A stretch of 64,000 nt of DNA from Cardinalis cardinalis. Taxonomy: Eukaryota; Chordata; Aves; Passeriformes; Cardinalidae. Under the pieces are notes generated by a model. It saw only the letters and a list, made by a program, of their open reading frames with translations, had not been told where the DNA came from and made no database searches. The stretch covers positions 3,129,806 to 3,193,805 of the forward strand of contig JACDOX010000024.1 of assembly GCA_014549065.1 (NCBI GenBank). Reading direction: 5' to 3'. The position numbers were made by a program, and so were the translations under genes. Positions 13,325-26,961 of this stretch are shown in pieces; the stretch's first letter is position 1; each line of letters begins with the position of its first letter.

Positions 13325-13512
13325 TTCAGTTTATATCTCTAATTGAAGCCTGGTTTGCCCATGACTATATTTGATGAGTGATCTCTCCTGGCCTCATCTC
13401 AATCCATGAACCCTTATTCCTTCCTATTTTCTCTTCCTTGCCGAGCTGCAGAGGAGAGGGCAAGACTGGCTTTGATAGGTGCCTAGCATCCAGCCAGGGT
13501 CAACCCACTACA

Positions 13513-13517
13513 GCCAT
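13513..13517 (+). repeat. Target site duplication, right copy (GCCAT)
   Basis: GCCAT lies immediately after the terminal CA of the LTR. A 5-bp duplication is typical of ERVL-type and some other retroviral integrases. Confidence 0.85.
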
Positions 13518-16500
13518 CNATTCCTCTGCTTGAATACTGATAAACCTGGAACACTGTAGGAATTCACTACACCTCAGATTTAGGAAAATCTTATTAGTTC
13601 TCAGTTTCACCAGTCCACATGTCACCCATAAAAAAAAAGTATATATATAATTTGTGTTAGGCCTACACAGCATTTTAAAATTCTGTGCCTAGAGCTTGGT
13701 CTTTTGCACCACAACCAAGACCTACCTTATGAAGATGCCTTTGTACAAACCAGTGAAAATCTTCTCACATGTGGTGGTGCAGCCAGTACAGAAGTGTTTT
13801 GAGCTAAAGGAGTAAGAAAGGAATTTGTACTTATAAGAAAGAATATTCAGTTATGAACATAGGAAAAACATTAACTTAAATATCATGACTCAATACTTTA
13901 CGTGTGTATATATATGTGTGAGTTTAAAACAGATTCAGTAATGGCTTTTGGAGTGATTCCTCTAGTGACTACTGCTGTGGTTGTCACTCATCTTGTTTCT
14001 GACAGACGAGACATATCAGAAATCTCTTATGTTGTTACAAATAATTTTGATGTTGGCCGTGAAGACAGCTCACTTGCTGGAGAGCACTCTGGTTGGATAC
14101 GTTGGTTCCAGAGGAGAGAAAGAAGATAGAAGCTGAGCCCTGGGGCAGTGACACTCTTGCACTTAGAACAAGTACACAGTGTGAGACAAACTGTTCAAAT
14201 CTTTCTTTGGGAAAAGATGGACTTACCAAGAAATGTTCTTCCACAATCTCAAGATTTTAGATCTCCTTGAAGAAAAGACTAATTTCACCAAAGCATCTTT
14301 CAGAAGCATCTTCAATAAAAGACAAGGCAACCAACAGATAAATATTTGCAGATAATTCTGGAACTTAAAGAACTACAGGAAAAATACATACATACCTGTG
14401 GAGTTTTTCTGACTGGAATATAAAAGGTGTGAGAAAATGCTTTATTTCAGGCATCCAAACTCATCTTGTAAGAAAACACACTTCGGCTCAGTCTAAAAAA
14501 ATCTGTTATATCATCAATAAATACTTATTAACTGAAATATATGGATAAATATAGAGACCTTCTCTCTTGGTTGCATTGTAGTACAATGTCTTAATATTTT
14601 GGGTGTTTTCTGGTAACTTCCTCTTCTGAAATCATAGCCTAAACAGACTGTCTATTTAATATCTACACCTCTGTCTATTTAATACCTAGCTGCAAAGAAA
14701 GACTGGAAAATCCACAGGTGCATAACAGGGAAGAATGAGTGCATTTATTATTTTTAAGTCCTCATTTTTAAGACATCATTCAAATGGTTTGGATTCTGAT
14801 TAATGAATTCTGAATATTTGGCTAAGTTAACCCCAGGGCTTAGACATTCCTTCATGTAGGAATAGGCAATGACTCCAGATGTCATTACTTCTCTCTACCA
14901 NGTGCTTTCTTCCAGCAGGAGAATAGGCAGTAGAAAAGATACATGATCAATGCTTTAGCAAAGTCAGACATCTTGGAGGCCAGGTCAGGCACCAGACTTC
15001 ACAGAAATGATTGACAAGTGCTCACATGGCCACAGANTGCACTGCAGGCATAAGAAGTGCCACCAGGGAGACTGGAACAAGCAGCCAGTGTGTGCCAGGC
15101 TCAGAAAGCACCTCTTCCCCTTGCTGTGTTGGTGCAGTTGTAAGCCCAAAGAGAAGCATGAAAGCATGCAAGGAAAGAAAAGCAGGATACCAGAATTTGC
15201 ATAAGGTTTGTTTATCCAGTGCTGACCTCCCTGCCATTAGGCTGAGGAGGGATACAGAAAACAATATTCTGAAGGCAGCTCTTTTGTGAAAATAATGTGG
15301 TTACATATGATCCTCCAGTTAATGAGATCCCAGTTTAATGCTCTNTAATGTACCATCATAACTAAATGGTAGTAAACAAGGCTGCATTTCTGAATGCTCA
15401 TAAAGAAAGCAGNGGAAATTTCAGCATCTGAATCTGTGCTGAGCAATGTACTGTTCCATGCTGCACTTCAGTGCTGGACAAGAAAGCTGCTTCTGCTATA
15501 AGAAAAACATCTTTCTCTTCTAGTTCCGAACAGTCATTGACTGGATGATTCAAAAACAGTTTATTAGAAAACATTTAACACATCTTGAGGTAGTTATGTT
15601 ATTTTCAGTCAGCTGGGTAAGACTGATTTCCCAGTGCATCAGGGTAAGTGACATTTTGCTCTAGTAACATTCTAGGTAAAAGCTGAAAATGAGACAGTGA
15701 AAGGCATGCAGAGCTCACCAAGAGAGACAGATTGACATCCAAACAGTTGCATACAGAGGGCATGGGAGACTCTTTGCATTACCTGCATGTCTTCAGCACT
15801 GCTGCCATAAGCAGCGTCTGACTGTTGCGAAGTGTTTTCCATGAATGAATTTAACTGTAATGATGGTTGACAAGGTTGGACACCATCTTAAAGTCAGACA
15901 TCTGGTCTAAGGNACACATTTCTGCTCTTTAAATTCGATAACATGACATCCAAAAGCAAGTCATCCCATTAAGCTTTCAATTCCTTTCTTAGGGATGGCA
16001 TGAATAGGAGGNGCCTATATCTCTCCATTGCTTCTAAGGAGCATCTTGATAAGGGGCCATTCTCATTCCAGTATTATTTAGTTCATGATTAGGGACTGTT
16101 TTACTAGCTTAGTTTTGAATGTTTAGGCTTGATGACTTGTTTTGGGCTTGATTTAGTTTTGTTAATTTGTTTCTTTTTGTGGTTTTTTGTTTGGTTTTTT
16201 TTTTTCTGAAAGAAACATACATGATGGCCTTTGAAAATTCACAGTTAAATTTTGTTAAAATTGAATATAATTATATCCTTCAGTAATGGGAAGCACTTTT
16301 TCTAAAAGATAGCAATAAAATGTAACTTTTGCAGCTGAAGAAATACATGGACTGAAAAATGGCTGTAGCTATTTGAACTTCATTATTGTGAGAACACAAT
16401 TATTATCTATGTATTACTAGTATTTTGATTTTAGATCCAGGCTAAATAAGACTTACTAAGGGAATAAGGACACATAAAATGAATGATTGGCTACAACAAT

Positions 16501-19500
16501 NAGTTTAACAGCAAGATGAAAAGTAATACAAAACTTAGTGTTATAAGTCCAAAATAAGAATTGCAAACTCTCTTATGCCCTGCCATATAGGAAAACAGGC
16601 CTGCAACACATATTTCAAGAACTTAATCAGGAAAAACTGCCCAAGTTTCTGCCAGGGGTTAAAATGCAGAGTCATCATTTCACAGTATGATTTGAAATTT
16701 TGGTAAACCACTGAAGTAATCTGCCATATTTCATCTTGTCACAAATATTTTTGCTATGACTTCATAAGTGTGAGGAATGTTTGAAGAGCAATGAAGGGGA
16801 AGCTTTACTTTGTAGCTACTCCAACTTAGACTTAGTACATTCCCCAAACTCATGTATACAAGTTGGTTGCAAGTATAAGCTATACAAGGAACACCCCCAA
16901 CTTCCTCCTCACCTTCTCCTTAGCCTTTGTAAATTCTTCTTTTCACCCTAGCAAACTTGGGATTTCTTCTTNCAGATAAATTGCTACAGCTTATGTATGT
17001 GTTCAGCAAACATGGCAAAAAGGTCAGCAGCTGGATAAAAGACTGTCATTAATAAATGCTGTGCAAAAGGGGGTGTGAGTACAGAGGTACAAGTGAAGAT
17101 CTGTGTCCATGCCATGTCTACACTATGAAGAAGGGTGTGGGAAGGCCCTGCAGAGCCCAGGTGGAGAGCAGCCCTTCTGGCCAGGGCAGTTCTCCTGTGC
17201 AGTGACCATCATAGGGATTGTGGCTCTCCTTGCCTTGTGGCTCTCATGGGTGCTCCGTCCTGCAAACCTCAGCCCACACAGGCAGTGGCTCGGCTGCTCT
17301 CCGTGCTGAAAGAGCTCATGGTTATGGTACCGGGGCACACAGGTGGAGTTTGATGCAAGAGAACCAATTCTCTCAACTGGAATTTCACAGTTTCACTGGA
17401 CAGATAGACAAACAACCTCCTGAAATCTCCTGAAGTATTGTTTGAGACCTCTCCAAGAGCACCCTCTATGATGTCTGCTTGCAAACCAATAATTGCTTTC
17501 AGCTNTAGAATAAAATTTTATTAATTTTTCAATTAAGTTAGAAGCTATACATTTTACTAAGTCTAGTTTTGCCTACTTTGTTTCTTACTTATGATTCTTT
17601 CTTGGAAGGTATAAGCTTTGAAAAGTTCAGCTAGGTTGTTTACAACCAGATACCACAACTTTTCTTTCAAAATATGCTGTCTGGTTGTGATTTACTAAAA
17701 AAATAGTGTGTGACACTCCTCCTTCATAACAAAATTCTAACATGTACTGCTTACCATTACAGTCTGTCTTCTGCCTAAAAGCACCCAGATGAGTGAGAGG
17801 TCCTCATCTAGACATGAAAAAATGAGGTTTTTCTGTGGCTTTGCTTCTTTAAGTGGCCCAAATACTCTACTTGTAAAATTAGAAGCAGTAGATCTAGTAC
17901 GAGGCTCAATTTGAAGTCCAACTTTTTCCAATGGTAAAGAAATTCAAACAGCATTAGTTTCTGGCTTCCTAAATCAACTGGCTCCAGAAGTTGTTGTCTA
18001 AGGTGTCTCCATGGTGACATCTGGAAAATAGTGAAGCTGAGGACTCAGTGGTTTCACAAAAGAGTAGATGACCAATTTTTTGCTGCATTTCTGCAAGTTT
18101 GCATTTGATCTAGCACTAACTGCTATTAGAGCTTTCTTTTCTCCCTGAAATTTACATAAAAGTTTTGCTCATGATACCCTAAAGCAATTTATAAAAAACC
18201 TGAACCAATATCTCTGTTTTCACAGATATAGAAAATTAAGGCACAAGTAACTTGGACTGTGCAATTGAACAGCACAGCTCAAGGTTGACACAAGCTTCCT
18301 GAGCATTTGAGATCTGATTAACTAAATCTGAAAAACAGAGTTAGCAGAGTTACAAGTTATGAACCCTGCTCTGGAAACCAGANCTCTCACCTGAGGCAGA
18401 GTATCTGCCCATAATCTGTGCACAGCCCATTGCCACGCTCAAGAAAACAACTTAACTGGCTGGCACTGAGGATACTGGGGCTGGGAGGGTCAATACTTCC
18501 AGATGAAGAGGCAGAAGCTCAGTTAAAGGTAATAACTTCACGGCTTGGGGCTTCCTGGTCTTCTTGTGCTCCAGATGCACTGTGGTTTCAGCACCCAGAG
18601 TACTGCCTGCCCCCCATGCTCTGCTCCCACCTCTGCCCTGCCATGGATAGCACAGCGCACCACCTGGTCCCTTTCTTTTTATTAACACTGCAAGTTCTGG
18701 TGCATATTTTAGGTTGTTGCCAACCTCCTGAATAAGGACAAATATCCTCCCTTTCCTAGCCAGGCTTTTCTGGCAAGATTCAGCTCTGGACACATAAATG
18801 CAGGTTATCTACATGCAAGCTGAGTGCCAATTTATCTTATTTCCCAACACGGCCAGTGAAGAAAAGACAAACAGTGGTGCCTAGGCTGCAGGATACATTT
18901 TCAAATGGATTTAACTTCTTCAACTTAGCCTTCTGGTGCCATTTCAGACAGCCTTGGGTATCCCCCTTGCCTCCAGCAGTCACTACAGGTGACCTGAGGT
19001 CCCCTGTAGATCCTATGACATATCTGACAGCCCAATGGAGATGTCTAGATTCCTCAAAGGCATTGTAAATGACATCTGAATCATGCCTTGTGTTTTCTTT
19101 GGAGAGAACTGAATCATTCTCTAGGCTCCACTAACTGCTGACTAGTTCTAAATCCACCAGCGTGGGAGCTCCAGCACCCCACTCATATGCAAATGTCACA
19201 TGAAACCCAGGCTCCTGCTGCCTTGTCTAACTCTCACTGCTCTGTTGTCTTTACTGAGACACCTACTTGGACTTTGCTTAATTTATTCTACTGTTCTGCC
19301 AATTAGCAGTCAAGTATGGCTGCTTTATTTTTAAATNAATTTCAGGCTTCTTACAGATATTTCTTCCCAAGAGTAATAGGGCCCTTAGAAGCTGTTAGAA
19401 GCTGTGCCAATAGCTTGCTAGGACTTCACTTACAAAGCCTCCACATTTTCTTCTCAGATAAAAGCTCTGTCTCAGTGTCTTAGTTCAAGAGGTCTGCATG

Positions 19501-21094
19501 TTCTGCTGAGCTATAAAAGTCTGCTTTTCAATCTTAATACTCTTACCTCCCACCTTTTCTTTTTCAAATTAAAAGATGAAAAATCTTCATAGTGCCCATA
19601 GGAGGCTGCATTTTTTTTTTCTGTTTCACAATCACTAAGTTTGTGTGGCTCCTTCCCATCCCCTGCTCCTGGGTCAGGATGCTACTGCCTACACCAGTGC
19701 CTAAGTCCTTGTNTGAAATACTGAAGGAAACGCAGCATGGAACCCATATCACCATTTCTGCCCATCCTGACTTGAAGGCTTAGCTCCATGGTGGAGTGTT
19801 GAATAGAGGAACTGGGACTGTGTCACTGCAGTTGGACATCCAGGGCTGAGGCAGAGCCTGAGTTGTTGATGTTGATGCTTTCTCCCACCCTTGTGCTGAG
19901 GTTTTTTCCTGATAAACTCTGCAGAGGTTAGCATTTTTTCTGCTTTGTTTTTTCATTTAAGCCATTTATTTTCCTTAATTTGGAGGCAGTGTCTTCCCTG
20001 GCTGCTCTTACTGTCTTTTAGCAGTACAAGGTCTGAAATAGATGATCATGAAAGCAAAATGTATTATTGGCATGGGTGTTATTCCCCATGTACTCAATGC
20101 AGAAATCCAAGGGAGGGCAAAGTCAGGTCAAACCTCCAGCTAAAGAGAGCACCAAAAGAAGAGGAGGAGGCACAACCCTGCCTCTTCTCCTGCACCCAGC
20201 TCCAGTATAAGGGTAGCATTTCTGAAAACAAAAATGGGCTCTTATAATTGGGAAAGCATTCTCCCTGCCCAACCCTTTCAGATCCAAAGTNAAAGCCGAG
20301 TGAAAATAGCCAGAAACACTAAGGCAGGGAAGAAATGTCCAGAAAAAGGGAGTAAAATTCTTACCCTAGCAACAACAGCAGCTGAGGGAGGAAAACACTT
20401 AGTTGAATGAGGGTGTCTTTTTTGAGGCTGGTGATGCTCCCCATGCTCNGTAGGTCACAGGACTCTCTGAATGGTGTGGAAGCTGCCATTTCCTTGGCCT
20501 TTGCCACTCTCTGACATAGATTTAGGGAAATAGAAAGGCACTGAATGGTGGGCAGGCATTCCAGACATTTCTAAGGGCCCAAAGCCACCAACATGGCTCA
20601 GGCAGGAAGCAGGAAAGGAGTCTCCTGCCTGCATGAAATATTCACACTTGGCAGAAGNGAGGTTACAAGGTCAAACACGATTCTTGAGGGTCCTCAACAC
20701 TGCCTGTATGAGGAAAGACAAGGGCCAGAGTTTGGGTTCAGAACTGCAAAGCTGTTCTAGTCTCTCTGCAGTGAGAGGATCTCTACTACAACTCTCAGGG
20801 GGGAAGCAGGCACCTTTATCTCTGCAAGGGGCAGCTTACCTCTGTAAGGCTCTGTTAGCCAGAGCCCCCAGGGCCACTTAGCAGGCTCCTGAGCTGAGTC
20901 ACAGGCTCTGGGGAGGAGCAAAGATACTTTGTACTCAGAAGGAGATTTTGAAGTTTACTACGAATTTAGCAGTACTTGCCCTCCAGCATAAGCAAATCTC
21001 CCTTTTCCCTCTTGAGTACCAGATGTTGCCTGCTGCCATTTCTCCTATTTCCAGGGCACAGGCAGATCTCATTAAAACCATCTCTATACTTCTT
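13518..21094. other. No gene seen
   Basis: Mixed-composition intergenic sequence. GC-richer patches at about 15000-15200, 17100-17350 and 18420-18730 carry frames on both strands of up to 113 codons. None shows a known domain or a convincing acceptor/donor pair. Confidence 0.5.
14648..14693 (+). repeat. 23-bp imperfect tandem duplication
   Basis: CTGTCTATTTAATATCTACA.. is followed by CTGTCTATTTAATACCTAGC.. in direct succession; the first 14 bases are identical. Confidence 0.7.
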
Positions 21095-21099
21095 ACAGG

Positions 21100-21790
21100 T
21101 GTGGTGGGTTGANGTGGGCTAAATGTCTGCTGCCCACCAAAGCTGCTCTATCACTGCCCTCCTCAGCTGGACAAGGGAGAGAAAATGTAATGAAAGACTC
21201 TTGAGCTGAGATAAGGACAGGGAAAGATCACTCACTGTTTACTGTAATGGGCAAAGCAGACTTGGAGGAATTAGTTGAATTTATTACTAATCAAAATCAG
21301 AGCAGGATTGTAAGAATGAAAACAAATCCTAGGAACGCCTTTCCCCGACCTCTCTCCTACTTTTTGGGTTTAAGTTTGTTCTTGGTTCTCCCTGCAGCAG
21401 CACAGGGACACGGTGAGGACGGGGCTATGATCAGTTCATCACATGTTCTTTCTGCCACTGCTTCTTCTTCAGGGAGAGAAGTCCTTATTCACTGACCTTG
21501 GTGTCTGCACAGTTGTTTCTCTCACATATTCTCACTCTGCTCTTCTCCGGCCACTATTACTTCTGAGCAACAACTGCTTTTTTCTTCCATTTCCCCCCCT
21601 CCCCTAAACATGTAATCACAGAGGTGTTGCTAACACTTCTGATTGGCTTGGCCTTACTCTATGGCAGATCTAGCCTGGAGCTGGTTGGCACTGGCTCTGT
21701 CAGAGTCAGAGGAAGTTTCTGGCAGCTTTTCACAGAGGCCACTCCTGTAGCCCCACCACTACCAGTACCTTGCTGCACAAGCCCATTACC
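21100..21790 (-). mobile_element. Solo LTR, same family as 12462-13512, inverted and shorter
   Basis: On the minus strand this copy starts near GGTAATGGGCTTGTG and ends with CAACCCACCACA. It carries the CTACAGGAGTGGCCTCTGTG-like start, the ACACCAAGGTCAGTGA segment, TGTGAGAGAAAC and AATAAA in the same order as the plus-strand copy. It lacks roughly 400 bp of the central repeat-bearing block. Flanks ACAGG (21095-21099) and ACAAG (21791-21795) may be a 5-bp target duplication with one mismatch. No internal retroviral sequence is attached. Confidence 0.82.
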
Positions 21791-24700
21791 ACAAGAAAAG
21801 GGTTAGATGGAAGGTTTGGGGCAAAGGGAGACCTACAGGCTCTGAGAGAATCAGAGCATGTCCTGTTGTGGCTAAACCCCTTGTCTACCTCTCCCTGCCT
21901 TCCAATGGAGGAGGGAGGATTTGAAGAAATCCTTCTGGATACCACTTGCAACACATCATCCTTAAGGTTAAGCTCAAAAATGAGGATCCAGAAAGCTTCC
22001 ACTACTTCCTTTATTTTTTATAAGATGAGTGGATTGGATTTCTGGGGACAATGTGACTCAGTTAGAGGTCTTTAATTCCAGCATCAACAGTTTTTCCTTT
22101 AAAATCATCGGACATATTCCTGGTGATTTTTGGACCTATAGCCCACAGCATATTTTTTATTCTTCCATCACCAAAGAAATTAGTAAGATCTGATTCTGAG
22201 GCTGGAGGTGGAAGTGCAGAGCTTAGCAGTAGGTTGAGTTCCCTATGATACACCCTGTGTAAGCAGCCCTGTCATTGTTCATAATTTTCTCTCAACACAA
22301 TTTGCAAGAGAAATGACAGTAATCTACATTTCCTCTAAAACTATTATCATTCTGCTATGGCACTAAAATTCATCTGCCCTCAAGAAATGTTTCAATAGGA
22401 GCCTCCATGTATAATACATGTTTTCAATTTATTATTAATGCACTTCAATCTGAATCGCAAATTCAACATGATGTCTGACTTTTTTCAAACTCGTTCTGTT
22501 CCATGTCAGCTCTTATAACATGTTCCTCATCATAGCATCTGAACAACAGACAGTGCATTAAGTGATGGACTTAAAAATCAGTCACACACTGTTTAGCTTC
22601 TCAGCTTTGCCCCAGAGGTAGAAGTCTGGACCATGTGGAACATTCCGTTTTGAGGGGATTTTTGGTTTGGTCTGATGCATGTTTTCTTTTAAAATATTTG
22701 TATTTTAGCCACTCAAAGCAATGGCTTTTAGCATCAGAGTATGTGATGGTCAGGTTAATGACAGCCCTTAGTTCCTGCATGATTAGCTCCACAGTCCTGG
22801 CTTAGCCAGGCCCACCCCAGGACTGGAAGCCCTCCCTCACTCCTGTGATAAAGCACCAGTCATCCCTTGGCAGGTACCACCTTTGGTCTTGACCCCAGCA
22901 TGTCAGGACACTTTGTAGATGGGCACAGGCTCAAAATAAAGATTAAAGTCTAGCAATTAGCTACAAGCCCTAAGAGCTAACCTCCTGTGCCTGCAGAGCT
23001 GTGGCTGGTACCCCTGCCTGGCTGCGGCGCTGGACCCGTGGAGCTCTGAGTCAGCCTGTGCAGCTCACAGGTTTGCATTTATCCTTAGGCTACCCCACAG
23101 CCAGGGAGACTGCAGCAAATCCCCAGGTGAGGGATCCTGCAGTGGCAACACAGATCACTCCATACACAGCCCTGGAGAAAGGCAGGGCTTGTTAGGACAT
23201 CACCAGCATCCCTCGCACAGACAGCAGTGCACGGTCTCAGAGCACACAGCCACTGCCAGGCTGCATCAGGCATTCTCACCATGTAAAATGGTTCCTAAAG
23301 CTTCTTTGGTCCCTTCCCAGCACTACCCATTTGCTCCCATGGAGAGGAGGTTTAGTAGCCCAGTTACCACCTGGAGAGGATAACAGCTGTGCCACGGGAC
23401 ATGCAGAGCCAGTGGGACTCTTTTCAGAAGCTGAGAAACAGGGGGAAATGAAGCCAAGAAACAAGCACAATGCCACACACTGTCATTTCCCTTTGCAGAA
23501 ATCTAAGGAGCTATAGGGAATTGTAGATTTTAGAAACTGTTATTTCTTTTCAGGAGCACAGGATATTTTGCTGCTGATGTAAATATTGCATTTATGACTG
23601 TAATCTTGATATCCAGCTCCTGTGTGTTGTTCAAAAGGCACCCCTCAGACTACTTCCTCAGGCAGTCAGTAAAATAGAAAAAATCCCACAAGTCACAATT
23701 TGCTACAGAAGCACAGACACTATGAGCTATACAGCAGCTGGAAGNAGTCCATAAAATACATCAAAGCATCCCTTTTGAAGTTCTTTGAGAACATGAATGG
23801 CAAGCNAGTGCTGAACAACTTTGCATCCAACCATGGCAAATGTGAGATTGTTTTACTTGAAAGGAACAATCTAGCCAAATTTTCTTTCAAACCTCTGAAA
23901 AGAAAAAAAAAATTCATGTGAGTAAGCATTTCAGAAGAATGAGTCTGAGCCAAATAATCATCATTCTGACATTCATAAAACTCACTTTATTAAAGACATC
24001 AGCACATATTACAATACTAATGCAGCTATAAGAACTGGAACAGACTGAGCCCTACATCTCCTAGCAAGTCAGAAGCAATCCTGGGAAGACAACTCAANCA
24101 CTCTAACTTGCAGGTTTCTTGTGTATCAGGCTGTATCTCCCCTTTNAAAGAGCTGCATTGTCATCTCTGCACTATATCCCTGGGTGTCACAAAGCAGGGG
24201 GCAAGCCCCAGAAACTAAGGAGACGAGAGAAAAGCAGTTTGCATCCTAAGAGTCTGATTGCTTTCTGTGGAGATGAGCCCATCAAAGGGCAACCAGGTTA
24301 TATCCACCTGCAGGACAGACATCTTCCAGGCCCCATCCTCTTTAGGCCTGTGCAAACTGAGCCAAGATCTCATCTGAGGCAAGGCATCATGAACAGACAG
24401 GAAGTCGAACTAAGAAGGAAAGAAAGAAGGAAAAAATACTACCAGTAAGGTAATAGTGCATTTAACACAGTGGACTGTGAAGGGGTATACAGAAAAGCAG
24501 GTCTTGGGCAACAGATATTTGATGAGTATGGAATACAGAGTAAATTTTAAAAGGCTGTATTCCACTAACGGGGTTAAATTCAGAATTGCACTCTGAACAA
24601 GGTAGAGAAAGCACAGCACCAGCTCTTCCTTAGCTGCTGTAAAAATTTTTCTAAGGAAAGGGATGAATCAGTGATCACAGCAGCAAGCCTGANACCCTGT

Positions 24701-26349
24701 GAGTTTCCCTTATGACTGTCTGAGAGTTCCATGCTTTCCATGCCTGTGAATCCCTTGTGCGCAGCCAGCCATTCCCCAAAATAGGCCAGCCTGATCACCT
24801 CTTTTCTCCAAGCTAAATTTCTGTTTATGAAAGCCAGCTGTCACTCAGGTGTTCCTATTAAATTTGCAGTTCAAAATGGTGTGAGTGTTTAAAAAATTTA
24901 CTAATGTTCTATTTGTGGGAAATAGCTCTATGATATTCTAAGGAATTGTATTTTAGTTTATAAATATTTGATTAATGCAGCTTCTGAAATATTACCTTAT
25001 CAGCTTTTTCTTATGATACACACCCTTATCAAGATTTTAAGACCAAAATATGTGGAGAGTGCAATGTCTTTCTTTAGAGAGCACAATGTGGAGGCAAGGA
25101 AGCTCAGGGAAGTCTGAAAGGATGGATACTTGAGAACATGGGTGACCCACTTCCATGTGCACAGAGGCAACTTAAGGTCCTTAAAATCTGACAACCATAC
25201 CTCCATCCACAACTATGAGCACATGAAGCCTTCATTGCAAAACTGGGGAAGGATTGCAGCCTCCCAGTTGCTGCTCTACCAAAGACAAAGAAAGCAGCTG
25301 GCACACCCGAGGAAGCTGTGCAGGAAGCTGNACAGATTTACTTCTGGTAGTGCTGGAAAACTAGACCCTTTGGGATTAGGCAATATTAAGTGATGTCTTG
25401 GAGGCTCTGGGTGTTGGATGTAAGTGCTGATGGAGGAGGGGGNAATTTAGGTGAGCACCCAAGTCCTTTTGTGCCCTTTAGCTACAGGTGAGACCAGAAA
25501 CCTGGTGAGACCACCACCCTGAGGCGGTGGGTTTCATAAACTGTGGATAAAGGTATGAGATTTCCAAATTAAGATTTTGTTCAACAAAACCTTACATATA
25601 ATTATGTTAATGAATAACCTAAAGATGTGCAGTCTCCAGAGCCATTCAATATTNAATGCTGCTATTTTCAGGTTAATTTATGCTGGTTGTTTGGGACTTT
25701 GTTCCTGCTCTCTGACTAGCACTAAGCAGAGGTGACAGTCGCCTTTGAAAGATAGATTCAGTTTGAAGCTGCCAGAACTTTCCTGAACTGNTTAAAGATT
25801 TCCAGCAGATATTTGTGAATGATCAGAAGGAGCTGAGTCACCTTACTGAAGAATTAGAAAAGAAAATAATCTTTAAGCAGTTTCTCACTGAAATACCTTA
25901 CAAGATCTTTATCTGCTCAAAGGGCATTACTTTGAAATCTGGATTTTGATCATAANGGTGATTCACTAAGACACTCAAAGNCATGCTTTAAGCACATCTG
26001 AACTCAATGGATCTTGCATAAGTGCATGCATTCAAGTGTACCTACTTACTCTGCTAGGAAGGGATCATTTCTCAGAATGAAGGTTTAGANATTAGCCCTG
26101 ACATTCATCTCAGTGGTCTGCAGTCATGACCAAGAGTTTCTGGCAGAAACATGCACAGTGAAAAGCACTTACACATTCAATCTCAGAAGCAGGTTGCCTA
26201 ACATTGGAGAGAGTTAAATGATGGATATGCCAAAACTTTACAAAAAAAGATAAAGCAAACAGCTTCCAGATAGGCTGCAAAAAAATGATAAACAACATGG
26301 GGTCAGCACTGCTGTGAAGAAAAAAAATCCATGGTGGAAAAAATTGGTG

Positions 26350-26417
26350 GTTAAAAGATTAAAATTCTGGTGCCATGACTAGAGTTAAAAGATTAAAATT
26401 CTGGTGCCCTGACTAGA
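26350..26417 (+). repeat. 34-bp tandem duplication
   Basis: The unit beginning GTTAAAAGATTAAAATTCTG and ending GACTAGA occurs twice back to back with a single A/C difference. Confidence 0.9.
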
Positions 26418-26742
26418 GTGTGTGTCACCCAAGAAGGATGCCAAAGACTCTAAATATCAGAGAAGTGGGGGATTTGGGGCTAATTTCCCTGCTCAGATTG
26501 CCAGCATTAAGAGCAATTACAAGGCAGAGGCTTTAACTGGACTTGGGATGAAAATCTAAGCAACAGTTCCAAGAAGCTGAAGGAGTCCTGAAGTTTTGTG
26601 ACAGCAGAATACAATGACAATGACACAGTAAGTGATAGTGAGAGGTTGTAGAAATTCTATCAGGTGCTGGAGAACACATAATTGCATTATGCCAGTCTCC
26701 TGAACAGGCTAATCAACCCATGTTGACTGATTTCATTAGATC

Positions 26743-26961
26743 TTGCAAACATCAGATAGCGCTTTAAACACCAAGATGTGCTTTGTAGATAAACTCTCAG
26801 CTTTCCATGGAGAACTGGACAACATTTACAACACTGTGAAGAAAACTGGAGATCAGAACGTTTCTGGATACTTAAACATACAGCTAATGAAGACCATTGC
26901 AAATCATGTTAAAAATACTGGGGCACTTTCTAGCAGAGAAGTATTACCANGAAATGACTGA
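26743..26961 (+). pseudogene. Possible hAT-type transposase remnant
   Basis: The frame contains ALNTKMCFVDKLSAFHGELD followed by NIYNTVKKTGDQN. The spacing of LN.K, VDKL, AF and a leucine/hydrophobic residue resembles the region downstream of the catalytic core in hAT (Charlie/ZBED-like) transposase-derived proteins. A stop lies directly upstream and the QG that usually follows LN.KL is missing. This is a weak resemblance judged by eye. Confidence 0.2.

Larger units (their letters stand above)
12462..13512 (+). mobile_element. Solo LTR of a bird endogenous retrovirus, intact ends
   Basis: The element begins TGGATTGGGTTTGCATGGCC and ends CAACCCACTACA. It has the TG...CA termini of an LTR and is flanked by identical 5-bp duplications (GCCAT). 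The body matches the bird LTR type I recall from songbirds: a GGCTACAGTGGTGGCTTCTGTGAGAAGC-like segment near the start, a CCAAT motif, a TTTAAGAAG TATA-like site, TGTGAGAGGAACA, and the GACACCAAGGTCAGTG segment. An AATAAA follows near the 3' part. No gag, pol or env sequence adjoins it, so it is a solo LTR left by recombination between two LTRs. A central Gly/Pro-rich pseudo-frame comes from the internal tandem repeat and is not a gene. The family name (ERVL-like TguLTR) is from memory and unverified. Confidence 0.88.
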
